Positions 33,212-47,500 of a stretch of 64,000 bases of DNA are shown here, piece after piece. The position numbers and the translations under genes were made by a program. Under the pieces are notes generated by a model, which made no database searches, was not told the origin of the DNA, and saw only the letters and a list, made by a program, of their open reading frames with translations. Position 1 is the first letter of the stretch. Each line of letters begins with the position of its first letter. The DNA comes from Lingula anatina (Eukaryota; Brachiopoda; Lingulata; Lingulida; Lingulidae): the NCBI RefSeq assembly GCF_001039355.2, contig NW_019775247.1, positions 1 through 64,000 on the forward strand, read 5' to 3'.

Positions 33212-36200
33212 CTATCCGAAAATATTTTGCCTGTGCCATGGTGCCTGACAAATGAATTTAAACGATTCACTACATTTTTTGTCGACGTATTGGTAACTGC
33301 TCCCAGAGTTAATGGCAACACAATCATCATCGTTAGGAGAAACGGCAGGGTGTCCGGGATCCCAACTCGGTGAATATGTAATGTCGGCGCCGTTAACAAA
33401 TTTCCATTTCCCCTCTGTTTCAGTGTCAGTGACTCCTATAAACGTTAAAACGAGTGTATTAAGCAATTATGGCTAACAAACTTGCATGGTTGGGGATTTT
33501 AACACATTTCATCACATATTTCGTCATCAATATATCTCGCACATGTCTGTTGAGATTTGTATCTCTGTTAGCTTATTGCACCACCAGCGAGGATTTGTTG
33601 TCGACGCGGTCACCACGTAACCGCTTCTCCTCCTATACTACATGAGCCTGTGCACCCATCTCTTGGATTTAGGCCACAAATCAGTTTCAACTCGATCCAC
33701 GTAAATTTTGGGCCCCTCCAGTGCACCGGTCTAGGTGTGGCGCTCGTCGCAATGGACCTTTGTCCAAAATTTGAAAAATTAGGTGTTGAATATCTCTCAA
33801 ACCGACGGAATTATAAGATAAAAATTAGGCCCCCCTACTATAGACGTCTGAAACGCGAAAACGTAGTTGGGACTTAGGCTTAATAGACAAGTATACTTGC
33901 GGTAGGCGAGAAATGTGCTCACATGTGTGCGCACCTTCACGGGATGCATACCGGTATAATCATATGCTGCATCTGGGTCTTTTTTCTTTTTGACAACCGC
34001 CGTGGCATATATTGCTCAAAGAGATGCATGTAGGCCTACCTGTATTTATAGCTGTTTCTTAGACCGCATTCTCAACGAATTGAGCCAGGCTTTACAAATC
34101 CTGAGAACTAAAAATGGCGGACGTACATGAAAGAAAAACCGCCTAATCTTTTNTCACCACGTCACCGCTTCTCCTCCTATACTACATGAGCCTGTGCACC
34201 CATCTCTTGGATTTAGGCCACAAATCCATTTCAACTCGATCCACGTAAATTTTGGGTCCCTCCAGTGCACCGGTCTAGGTGTGGCGCTCGTCGCAATGGA
34301 CCTTTGTCCAAAATTTGAAAAATTAGGTGTTGAATATCTCCCAAACCGACGGAATTATAAGATAAAAATTACTATTGATGTCTAAGGGAAAGCCATATGT
34401 GGAGATTTCAAATATGCCCTTGCATTTGACCTTCATTTCAAGGTCTAGAGGGCAAAAATTTTCTAAAAATGGGATTTTTCGCAAAAAAAAAAATCATTTG
34501 TGCAGATTTTCAAAAACTACACAGACTTGACTCATAATATTATGGACAAGTGTAACTTGGGTTTATCTTTCATCTTCGTGAGTTTGGGGTCAATTGGTGC
34601 ATTATCCCGATAGAAGCACCGGTAGATGCCGAAATTGAAAACCAGAGATACGCCCATAGTTATTATTAACTGGTATGGGCAGTCATATACTGGCAATGTA
34701 ATTGTGACCTTGAAATTGACCTTTGACCTACTTTTCATGCTGAGCTACACAATCTTCCGGCCTTTATATCTCCAAAACTGGCAGAGATATGCCCATATTT
34801 ACTGTTGATCTTGAATAGAAAGTAAAGTGCTGGCAATCTAACCGTGACCTTGAAATTGACCTTTGCGTGAACTGCACTTCATAACTGACAGAGATGCCCC
34901 CATAGTTACTACTGAACTTAAATTGAAATATTACTTTCTAAATATTATTATCAATCTAACTGTTACTTTGAAATTGACCTTTGACCTACTTTTCACCACA
35001 AACTGCAATTTGCAAAATTTTATCGTCCCTTATATCTTCAAAATTGGCAGAGATATGCCCATATTTACTACTGACATTGAAAAGAACTAATATATTGACA
35101 GTCTTCCTTTGTCCTTATATTAGATCTTTGACCTACTTTTCATCATGAACCACACTTACCTAATTTCCAAGCTCTTATATTTACTACTGAACTTGGATGG
35201 GAACTCCTACATTCACAATCTTACTGCAACCTTGTACATGTATTTGACCTTCTACTTTTCCCCACTATTTTGTTGTTAATTGTAATTTTATACAAAAAAT
35301 TTTGAACCCTTGTGTGCTGCATTTTGTAGAGCTTATCGAGCACAACACTGGAGGTGGTGTCCCTTTTTTCCATTCGAATGCGCTTACTCCAGCTGGTAGT
35401 ACAATACCCGGGGCGGTAGCGCCTCTCTGATCCTTTATTTTTGCAAGATTTTCATACAGACCCAGAAGACGGCCTACATGTAAATCCGCCCCTTTTTCAA
35501 TCAATACACCGATTTTTCGCTACGTGGCCTCAAGGTCATGCACAGCACCCACATGTTATGTAAATATCCACGATGCTCCAAATCGTACGTAAAATTGCAT
35601 TCGATTTTACCGTGCGGTGCTCTTAGCAAATGTAATCTGGACTATGGTAGCGTTTCATATCAAAAATGATCCGTTTCGCTTGTTTTGGTATAGTAATTCA
35701 ATTCACCAACACACGATATGTAAAAAAGCATTTGAATTACAAGTTCACACGACTGATTATATATATATGCAATCGCATTTTAACAGCAGATGAATGCTTC
35801 AAATTTATTCGACTAGATACGATACAATCCAATGTAGGCCTATATAAAGCCTAGCTAGGTCCCAACTACGTTTTGGACGCACGTTTTTTAGGTTCCTTGC
35901 GTCCGTCTAGGACGTAGCTAAATCGCAGGGAGGGAATCAAGTAAAGCCTAGGTCCCAACCGAACGTGTGGTCTACGGTTAAAAAATGGGGAAAACGTGGG
36001 AGTTCGTGCGTGAGGAGCACGTCCATCGTGCGCCTTTTGGAGGACGCAAACAGCACGTAGAAACTTTTCGACATGATCAACAGCCGCTACGTGCGGTCTA
36101 GCTACGTCCTAACCGGACGCAAGGAACCAAAAAACCGTGCGTCGAAAACGTAGTTGGGACCTAGGCTTAACTTTTCGACATGATCAACAGCCGCTACGTG

Positions 36201-37938
36201 CGTTCTTGCTACGTCCTAGCCGGACGCAAGGAACCTAAAAACCGTGCGTCGAAAACGTAGTTGGGACCTAGGCTTAATAAACAAGTATACTTGCGGTAGG
36301 CGAGAAATTTGCTCACATGATGTGTGCGCACCTTCACGGGATGCATACCGGTATAATCATATGCTGCATCTGGGTCTTTTTTCTTTTTGACAACCGCCGT
36401 GGCATATATTGCTCAAAGAGATGCATGTACCTGTATTTATAGCTGTTTCTTAGGCTCTATTCCCAGGGCTTTAGATCGATCTATCCCCGCGGGGAGTCTC
36501 ACTAGAATACCGTCAGATAATCCGGCTTCAATGTCCGTCCCGCCTACTACAAGCAGTAAGGGGGTAATTAACTTTCGTGTCCGCCCGGCTGACAGCAATT
36601 TAGCGTGAACCCCCAGGGAGTTGGGTCGATCTAAAGTAGATCGATCTAATCCCTGGAAATGGGGTCTTACATGTATTTTCATTATTTATACACAAGTGAC
36701 TTACCACTTGGCTGTGTCACTTACCAACCCAATAAAATCCCGATGCACGTGGAATTTTTGTAATAAGGGCTTTATATTCGAAAATCGTTTCTATCATCAC
36801 CAAATCTCCACTTTCGCTGAGACATGCCATCCTTGCATCGGAGAAGTTGATGTTGCTGTTTTGTATCAGGAGACACTTGTTATGTACGTTTTCGTAACGT
36901 CGTGGACATCCGCTGGTTCTGACTAAATTGTGTAGAGATATACCAGGTCTTAGCGTTAGTTCAAAGGCATAATAAATGTACATGTAGATCATAATGTTAC
37001 ATGAAGGTACAATTACAATCCAGTTTGAATGTTGTACTCTAAATGTATACGTAATAGAACACTGTTAAATTGGGGACATTACTTACATCTGCATTCATAA
37101 CTGCCTGGAAGGTTTATGCAGTCCATGTATGGATCACAAGGATTCATTCGAGTACATTCATCGATATCTATGGATTAAAAACAATTTTTTGTTATCGAAT
37201 AGAATAAACAGAACTAATGTGTTATGAGCATTAATTTCAATAATTCCTCTCATCAAAATGTTTTAAGGTTTTCAGACGGATGCTTCAAAGTTAATCGACT
37301 AAATACGATGCAATCCGATGTTTATATACAGTACCAAACCTGTGCAGTTTATTCCAGAGTACCCAGGCTTACAGTGACACTTGAAACTTCCAGGAACGTT
37401 GATGCAAGCGGCGGTTGGCAGGCAGGCGTTAGTTGATTTGCATTCATCGATATCTACAGTTGAGGAGAAAGCCGTCGTCAATACAATTCATAATACACGT
37501 TATATATGAAGTGAACATGGATTCCGCACATGTATAATGCATACACGTTTAAACCAATTTTGCTAGTTTCTAATTCGTCTCTAATAAAGTCACCACGCCA
37601 AGGGTTGATCCGAATTTATCACTCCATCAGCCGTAAAATAGCTTAAGAACTAAAACCTTCTTCAAATTTCTGGACGTAAATTGACCTACTTATCCGACTC
37701 TCCAGATCGCAAAAGTCAAACTGTCGTAGTGATGTCTGGCGTGTTAAATGAGATGCCCAAAACACAAAAGGAAAGCAGAAAATATCCATTCAAATATTAT
37801 TTCCGGGACATGTGAAACGAAGCTCTTTGGTAAACTCTAGGTATTGCTCTTTGAAACTGTATGGTGGTAACTAGCTGAATTTTGTGGCAATATTTGAAAT
37901 CAAATGCATCTTTAAGTAAGAGTCATTTCTGATCTTAC

Positions 37939-37973
<35 letters not shown>

Positions 37974-37997
37974 TATTTATTATTGTTGTAGTTGTTG

Positions 37998-38044
<47 letters not shown>

Positions 38045-41000
38045 ACGACTACGAATACTGATCCCAGATATAAAAAACTGAAATCATATGCACCAACAAA
38101 TGTCTTTAATTTATAGGTTGAAATTCTGCACCCTTCCTTTTTTATCTGACTCTACTATATCTGTACTTATTCCGAAACCTTGGTACTTTGCACAGACATT
38201 CAAGGGAGATTTTGCTTTCTTTAAAAAAACTGAAAAAGTATTGCTTTTTGCGGCATAGTGTTTTTAATTGTGACTTCTTCGGAAATATAATTTAGAGCTT
38301 TTGACCCATTACTTAGTCTTTAAGCAAACGATTTCTGTAAAGTGATTCACATGTTTCATACTATTTTTGTCGTTTTGACCTACGATACCGTACCTGTGCA
38401 ATATGATCGATTGACAGCACGGTATCCCACATTGCATTGGCATCTATAGCTTCCACGTGTGTTTAAACAGACAGAATTTGGTCCACATGCGCCCTGGTAT
38501 TTGCACTCATCAACATCTGAATAATATATATATCAATTGTTTCTTTCACGATGAAACATTTATTTATAGAATATTTAACCCCGGCAAAGTAGTTCTCGTA
38601 ATTGTCCTGTCTCAGTGGCGTCTACCCTACCGACTAGAGAATTTTTGAACAATGAGCGCATTCAGAACAGCGAACATCCGCGGATCAAATATGGCGACTG
38701 ACTAAAAAGCTTGCCGCTTACAGGTAATTCCCGATTAGACACTGAATACCAGTAGATTCCCCGCGGGGATTACGCAACACGCAATCAAGTGGATCGGCCA
38801 TATTTGATTCGCGGATGTGTTAGTCGCTCAATGAGAGTTACTGATTCGGGTATACGTGCCAAAATAAACCACAACAGTTTGTTCTAAAAGCGTTTTGTCT
38901 AACTTATCAAGCCTGTTTGACTTTCATTTGATCCAAGCAAGATATGGTGGATAGTCATGTATAGATGTTTTGTGTTGCAGTGGTATATAAATCGTTAACA
39001 AGAACACTACAGTACATACACAGTACATACACAGGTGTAGCAATTGGTCTTTAAAACTATAACCCTGTTACTGTCTGAAGTAATTCACCTATGCATGTTC
39101 CGTTCAAAGCGTTCACAAAACCTGGGTTGCATTCACATTTCCACTTAGCGCCAGCACATTTGCATGGAAGTCCGTCACAATGGGCACACGGAATTGTTGG
39201 TTCTGGAAAATATGATTTTCTTTAATGGATATTATCTCATCTCCCACTTTCCTTCTCGCACGTTCCATAAAATTTCACTGACCATGAAAGTAAATTAAAA
39301 CATTAACATCTGCATACCTGTAGTGTTAGTCCAACCATTTAAGTCAACACTGATGTTGCACGAGCGACAGGCTTCATGAACCGGGTCAGTCTCTCCATCT
39401 TCATAGCAGTATCCATTTATCTTGCAAGCGTCGGACTACAATTTGTAAAGGTGACGATAACTCATTTAGATGACCAATTTTGCTAAAACTTATCAGAAGA
39501 TATGAAAAGGATATCATATTCTACATTGTCACGTAAAATGGCGGTAAAAACGTACTGGTAATTACTGAGCAACGTTGTCATACATGTCTTGAAACTTATT
39601 TGATAGCGTTGACTCCGATAACTATTTAAACTGCTTTTATGTAAATTTTATTGTTAAATGTGTAACTCTAAAGATTTCATCTGAGACTATACAGACTGCC
39701 TTCGGTTCTTGAGACAAATACAAGTATATATTCATCTTTTAAAGACAGCGGCACCGAATGATCGACCTATGGCGCCAATTATAAAAGTATTTTGTCAGAG
39801 ATAGATAGATAGATAGATTATACATGAAGGTAGATAAATTTGACTAGCAGTAATTGGGGTATACTACAAAAACATACCTTCCTAATACAAGCATGTCCGA
39901 TGCATTCGATACAGTGAGAGTCGTAAATAGTCACATTGGATGGGATTGCAGAAAAAAACTGTTTGTCATTACTTATTGTCAAATCAAAACTTTGCAGTGG
40001 ATTTCCCCGGATGGCTGTTTCCTTCAGTGGGGTATCAATTTTCTGCTTTGGAAGCGGGCAAACCATCTCAGCAAAGCTCAACATTTTACCTACAGTTTCG
40101 AATGTAGACTTTTGAAAAAGGCGCTTCCCTGTGCTGAAATCCACCTGTGTAAGAATGATCAACGAAAATAAAAGTCCACACAGAAGAATCACTACGCATA
40201 ACATGTATCAACAAGGAGTTGTGAAAACAAGCAGTTTTCTCTAAAAAATTGTCAACTGTCATTGACATTGTTCATGGTTCCAAGGAGTTATATTTGCTAC
40301 TGTTTTTAGGGATGTTGATCACTTACTGTTGAACGGATAGTTATACCAGACAGCAACGTTTTGCTCTTGTCTCATGAGCATCGCCCGGTTGAATGTACAC
40401 AAGTCATTGGGTGTTGGTAGACCTGTAAACGTTTCTCATTTGGGCTAGTAATTGACAGAATGACCTGGTTATAGATGGGGACAGCCGGTTTCCCTTTTGC
40501 CCTCTGGCAAGGGTTTTAGTGTTTTTCATGGAGACAGAGTGACTTATTTTCATACTATATTCAGCTATAAGCAACAATAGACCCGAAGTCGACAAAGACA
40601 ACAGGACCCACCCTGGATAGCGAACATGGATACCAGCTGCCGCCCTCCATCTATAACCAGGTCATTCCGAATATTACTACCCTGAGTGAAGTCTGCCAAC
40701 ACTCAATGACCTGTGAACATTCAGCCTGACGATGCTCATGAGACAAGAGCGAAACGTTGCTGTCTCGCATAATTTTCCGTCCCAAAGTTCATGATCGACA
40801 TCACTAAAAAAAACAAAAATTTACATTATCAATGAGTTTTTAGCAGGTAATACCAACATTCACTACCTCGGTAGCTCAACAGCCACTAACGGAACATTCT
40901 CAATGCACATATTATAGGCAAATAATATACCTCATTTAAAACAAACCGACACGTAAGATTAGCACCGTCCACAGCGTTAGATACGTCAAGATTTATGACT

Positions 41001-44000
41001 TCACATCTTCTTTGTCGAATGTCGCAGAGGCCGTCGTCGCCAATACCATATACTTTTGGCGCAAGATCCATTTCCACAGAACAGTCATTTGAAGTAAAGT
41101 TTTGGTGACATTGGCATGTACCATCTACACAATCTCCATGGTCACTACATTGATTTGGACAAATCCATTTTTTTATTGTGTCCAGATCTGGCATGATGAA
41201 GGGTTTAACAGTAGATTTAGGGGTAGTAAATGTCGCAGGTAGAGCAGGCAGAAGGGGACCCCTGGTTGGAGAAACTGGTATTTCTGTTGGCGGTGGAGGT
41301 GGTGGTGGTTTTATTTTCTCAGCCGTTAGAAGACAGAATGATTCCATCGAAGCTACAGCCATGTCAGCAAACTTGTAATCATCCGTAAGCTGAAATCACA
41401 AGGTCACTTCACATTCATTGATAAAATCCAAACATTTCAGGTCTCCTAGGTACATTCGTAGTCCTTGATATTTACATGTAGCTGATAATGTGAAATTTAC
41501 ATTACATGGATTAAAATTAATTTAACAAAACTTCATTTTTCTATTCACGACTCATTTAAATTCGAAATTCAAATCGCACTGGGATAGATGTGGGGTACCT
41601 TGATATCTTCGATGCACTGCCTTCTGCTAGAGTCAAAGTCAAACTCCGGAACATTCTGACACAAATTGTAAATAGGAGAAGCCTGAATAGTTCGATCGCA
41701 GTGATCTTCCACCTGCTTCTTAGTTTTACCACCTAGGGTCGGCCAGTCTTTCATGACAGGAACCACGTTGTCTTCGTTAAAATCAAACTCATATTCATAA
41801 CGAGAGAAATCTTTTATTTCATCGTCGGTGATGTCTTCTCCAGCACGGAGATCACGCTTGTGTCTTTTATTATTGGGTCTTTGTTTTGGTGTATAGGGGG
41901 TAATATGGGTCAATTGTTCAATATTGCCTCTGTCGGTTATCAGTCGATTGTAATCACATACAATTCCGTTTTTTTGACAGTGGCAGTAACTTGTTTCTCT
42001 CCCTTTGTTGACACCTGATCTTTTGGGTATTATGGTATGATTAAAGTACGAGTTTAAGGGACTGATTCTGAAAAAGAAAAATAACAAAAAAGTGTAATAA
42101 CAATACTTCAGGCAGACCACCGCCTAACCCTGGTATAATTTAACTACAAGACAAACACACATCACCTGAATTTGAAAATGTCATGGTTGTATTTAAACTG
42201 AAATATGTCTGAATGTTTACGGGCTGGTAACAAACAATCTGTACCAGACGGGGTCAATTCAAGCGAGATTGTAAATGTTCAATTTATTTTATTGCTTTTC
42301 TTTTTGAACAACCTGTATCTTCCAAATTATTGCTTAGTAAACTTTTACTTTCAGATATCAGTAAATGTAATACCTCACGAACTTGACAATTAAACAACTG
42401 ATTATTCACACAAGCAACGAATATCTTGTAGGCCTATATCATGTTGAACAGAACAAAATAAAAAATTTGTCTCATAACAATATGTTATTAAGACACTGGT
42501 ACAGGTTGATTGCGACAAGACCGATACTACATTGTTTTTCCAAACAGTATAGATTAACACAGTGGGTTTGACAAAAAACACTAGCCTACTTTTGCTCTAA
42601 GTGGAAGTCATTGCTTGTTCTATCCGGCTTCGGCCCATAATCGCCACACAAGCCTTCCAATCCATTTGCTTCAAAGTATGATGGTACATGCACAGTAAGG
42701 TCTAGACCCCATCTCGGATTGATTTTAGCCCTGACCCGTGCACCAGATGGAAATGAAATCTTTAGGGTAAACAAAATATATATTGATTAATAAGTGAAAA
42801 TCATTGTTACTGTTAGATGGTTTTAAAGTGTGCAATGAACATGTTGAGGTACCCTCTCATATCAGGGGCTTATAAAATAGTAAAAAAAAATTATGGCTAT
42901 TTTGTAACAGACAACTAGGGCACCCTGCGGTAGATTCATATGTACCACGTAAAATAAGGTTATTTTATGGGGTAGTCGGCTCATGCCTTGGTTAAAATCC
43001 ACCTCATAATACATCCTTTCGTTCCCAGTGGTTGATTACCACTCTTAAGTCGCCTGGTCGCTAAAGGCCCATTTACACTGGACGGTGTCCTTTCTGCGTC
43101 CCTTCTGCGTTCAAAAATGTGGTCAGGACGCTCAACGGTCGCCAAAGCAATTAAATCGTGTCTCAGTGTAAAGGCGTCTGCGTCCGTTGTGCGTCCGTTG
43201 TGCGTCCTTTGAACGACCGAATCTTGATTTTACCTGTAAAACTGCGAGCAATCTGCCTGCCTCCACTGTACGTCCCCTGTGCAACCCAAGGCGTCCATTG
43301 CGATGTTTGAGCGACCGTTGAGCATTCTTGCTGCGTTCTCTGTACCTTCATCGGCGATCAGTGGCGTCTATTCTACGATCATTCTGCATCCTGCTTGACC
43401 GATGAGCGTTGTTTGGGCGTCCTTCTCTATTTTCTAACTCATATTTTTCATCGGTTCCAACCAGGTCATCAAATAAAGAACCTTTCCAGCACTCAAAACA
43501 AATAAATGGCAATAAACGCTTTAAACTATAGTGATGCAAGGTCTGTATGGACTGATTATCGGCCAGATGCTCATTGTTATCCTTATTAGAAGGATGGACA
43601 GGCGCCGAAAACGAGAAAGTGTGACTGACACAACATAGAATATTTGAATCCGTTTTCAAATGACGCATTCTGCAAAAAATTCTGACAATTAATGCATCTT
43701 GTAAAAAAGGCAAAATATTCGTTTTATAATAACCTCAAAAAAAATAATAAAAAATGGATCGTTTCATGAATTTTAGGGGAAAAAACAATCGGAGGCTGAT
43801 ATGAGACCACTGTTGCCCTAAGAATTCCTGTCTGGTGAAAAATACCTCAGCACGGCCCCGTTTGACATTTAAAAAAAAGTTCTACGTGCCGAACACTGGA
43901 CGATCTTTGAGTTTTCATTCTGCAACCAAAGCGATGCTTGTGCCTCCTTTCTACGACCGCGGCGATGCTTGTGCGTCCTCTCTGCGTCCATTGATACCCC

Positions 44001-44478
44001 CTTTACACTGGACTGCGTCCTTTCTGCGACCATGAAATTTGGCAACGCTGTGGTCTTAATAAGGAGACACGAGCATTGATTTTGTATCAGAATGAATGCT
44101 CAATGATCGGCCAGTTATCGGCACGTAAAGTATTATAATTTTTTAACTCTCAAATGGGTCCGTACTGCTGGACGCAGAAAGGACGCCGTCCAGTGTAAAG
44201 GGGCCCTGAGCGACCATCCTCCACCGCGTTCTCTCTGCGATTGTTTTGAACATGCTCAAAACTTCGCGGCGTCCATGGCGTCCTCGGCGATGCTTGAACG
44301 TTCTTTGTGCGACCTTAGCGATCACTGTGCGTTCTTTGAGCGTCCGACGACGTCTTGGCCAGTTTCATGGTCGCACAAAGGACGCAGAAAGGACGCTGTC
44401 CAGTGTAAAGGGGGTTTAAGATCGTACACAGAATGATCAAGTATAGCCAAGGACGCCATGTTCGCCGCAAAATTTTGA

Positions 44479-44512
<34 letters not shown>

Positions 44513-47500
44513 CGCGTACCCAGTAAAAGGTGCCATTTTACATATAACGTGGCTGTAGAAGTGAAGGGAAGAGAGCTCAGGGACCAAAAAATCCATAAAT
44601 ATACGCGAAAGAAAGGCCATCACTTCTTACACTTGCTACGCTGCAGATAAATAACAATAAAAAAACAACTTTAACTTAAGCCATCCACATGTCACCAAGA
44701 TGACTATGCTTCTTTTCACCCCTTTCACTTGAACCTACCGTGAAGTCTTTTCCAGTGGTATCTTTGTATATATCTGCTCCTTCAGCAGGACACGATTCAT
44801 CCTGGCAATTACCAATTCCACGGTACCATATAAGTGGTGCAACATTTTTATTCTTATGTTGTTGCCATGTAGAGTGACACAGGTCTACAATGAATATATC
44901 ATCGTTTTCGCGTGCCGCAACTCCACAGTTACATGCTATGTCATCGTTTAAACAAGACCAGTGTTTTGCTCGCACCTGAAACCGTTAAGATAAGCAATTA
45001 TAAGGATTGAAATTCTTCCTGCTTTTGCATAATGCATTCCTTGCAAGGCAGTGTAAAAAAAGAATTCTCATACACTCTCCAAATGAAAACGAAAGCTTGC
45101 ACAGACTGCTTATGCGCCTCATGGACAATACAGATATAAATGTTTAGAACTAATCGTCATACTCAAATTGACTTGATTTATCTTAAAAGCGTGTATACGT
45201 AAGTTGACATATGCTTTCTTTTTCCACGATAATATGACCACGAAAGGTTACCTCAAAGAAGATACCTTCTTCTACTTTATTTAGCTTGGAAAGAAGAAAT
45301 TCTCCCTTTATTTGGTTATCAAAAAGGCTAAAAAAGAATGTGTGGAAAGCTTCAGATTATATGATAAACTCATGTAAGGACATCTGAGAATAAAAACAAT
45401 ATACGTAAGTTTGTTTCTTGTATTTCAATCATTCCAATAAAAACGTTATATTTAAACTGGACCATTGAAAAACTTTTCATTTCAACTTTGTAATTTGTCC
45501 AATGTCAAACAATTACAAATCCACGTAGATGTATTAAGAGCAAGGAATTTAGATACGAGCATGACTTACGGATAGAACGTTTGAATGTATTGTTATAAAT
45601 CATATTAACGACTGATGTAAAAGATATATATATATATATATGATTTAATATGATTTATAACAATATACATATATATGATAAATATGATGATATAACGATA
45701 TAAAAAACAAGTCATAACCCAATGTACGTTTATTCAACGTCCAAAGGAATTTCTTTCACGAAAATTTACTGATTGCACAACCACGAACCCTACCAAAACA
45801 CATTAAATTCACATTGTACATGTAGTATTTTGTGTACAGTTTCCATTACATTGTAGGATGCACCTGCATAGAACTATAAGTCGTGTAACATTTGTGGAGT
45901 TTTGTCGTTATGTATACGGTTAACAGAAAGTATGAAATCTTTTTGCTAAATTAGCAGAAAAGTCACCCAGTTATTCTAGTGCAAGCATTTGGTTATGATG
46001 GCGCTTACCGTGTGAATGGGTCTCATGAAACAACCTAACCTTCAATGATCACGACAGATAGTTCTACGTTCTACTACTCACACCCCCAGTTTAAACGAGG
46101 ATCGGTTGCATAGGCGTTACTTAATACTAAAAATAAATCTATGGGTAACCTTGTAGCCAATGACATAAAAGCGGTAGGGGCACTCTTTTGTTTTGGGAGT
46201 ATATATGTATTTTCATCTTAGCTCACGAGTCAGCATGTTTTATGTATGACCGAGTATTTTTAAACGTCTAAATCTAAGGATTTTTGTTTGTGTTCTTACT
46301 ACTGCTCCTTTTAAGGAGTCGAAACCGCCTCTCTTGCTACTGTCCCCTTTGATATTTCGCTACATGTAGTTGTAATGCATTCCAATTTAGAAGCAGTTGT
46401 TGACTTCATAGCCATGCTTAATATTTGCCAAATTAACTCTCAGACAGTCTTTTTAAACTTCTGTTGTGACTTAGTGTTTTATAAGCAGTGTTTTATTTCA
46501 TTTGTCAGTGTTGCATACTTTGAAATGTACCGATAGTTTGTATCGTATTCAACTTACCTTAATGCCCCGCTTTGAAGTAACAAATATAGTCGACCTACTG
46601 TTAAATGAAATGTAGCTAATATGAGCATTTTATGTTACTTACGTATTATCAAACGTTTTGAAATGGGGATCAGTTACTGAAGTACATTCTCCTGGACTTG
46701 CTTCTTTTAATGTGATCTAAAATTGCAATGTGTGCCTTTGAAAAAATTGTCCTTTTTAAGCAAATCCATTACGTGTAGGTCCATTGAAGGAGAGAGAGAG
46801 AGAGAGAGAGATTTGTATGAAAGTTCCGACAGTTATTTATCTCAAAAACTTTTACTGTACATCGTAACTAAATATCACGTAAACTGGAAAATACGCAAAA
46901 TGGCATAGTAAAATCATACCGGGATGCCACCTAATCTGAATCCGTGCCAAATGCTTTTGTTGGGGTCCCATGGTGTATTGAGCGATTGTCGATCAAAGGT
47001 TAGTAAACGAAGAGATCCTTCTGGTTTTATGCTGCCGTCGAAAACTGGATAAACGGTGATAGCAGGCGAAGATCTTATTGGGAACGTTTCATCGCCTGTC
47101 CATTGCGAAAAGGCACTATAGCATGCTTCAGTGCTTATGTCACTTGCTGTACTCAGTGTGAAATTAAGCATGTCAAAACTGTGAGACGTTTTAGTAATAG
47201 GAATATAGGTCGCCAGTTCGATCCTAAAAGGTTGCATTTTATCTTTTGATAGGTTTATGTTTCTTACTTCCTCGAACGTCTGATACTTGAAAACCTAAAT
47301 GAAAGATAGAAGCGCTTATCATAAATCATCACGTTAATAAGTAATAAAGAAATATACTTTTCCATTTTCGAGTGGGCCCTCTAAACCACCAATTTATGTG
47401 TGAACTGATTAAAACGATGTAATTGCGTGTATATTTTTCTAATAATATTGCCACATATTTTAAATCATTTCATGTGCGCCTGATCTGTAGTAGAAACAAC

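Larger units (their letters stand above)
33575..35440. mobile_element. Satellite-bearing TIR element, family E copy 2
   Basis: ATTGCACCACCAG at the left and CTGGTAGTACAAT (35393-35405) at the right match the ends of copy 1 at 19016. The right part holds decayed GACCTTGAAATTGACC monomers (34700-35140). A 220-bp stretch is present twice (33609-33830 and 34154-34373), separated by inserted repeats and an N at 34153, so part of the element may be misjoined. It lies in the 3.3-kb intron between the two lectin exons. Confidence 0.7.

Noticed and set aside
43348-43713. 121-codon minus-strand frame inside the TTTACACTGGAC element
   Set aside because: No transposase or known motif, and its end is made of the repeat's own GCGTCC blocks.
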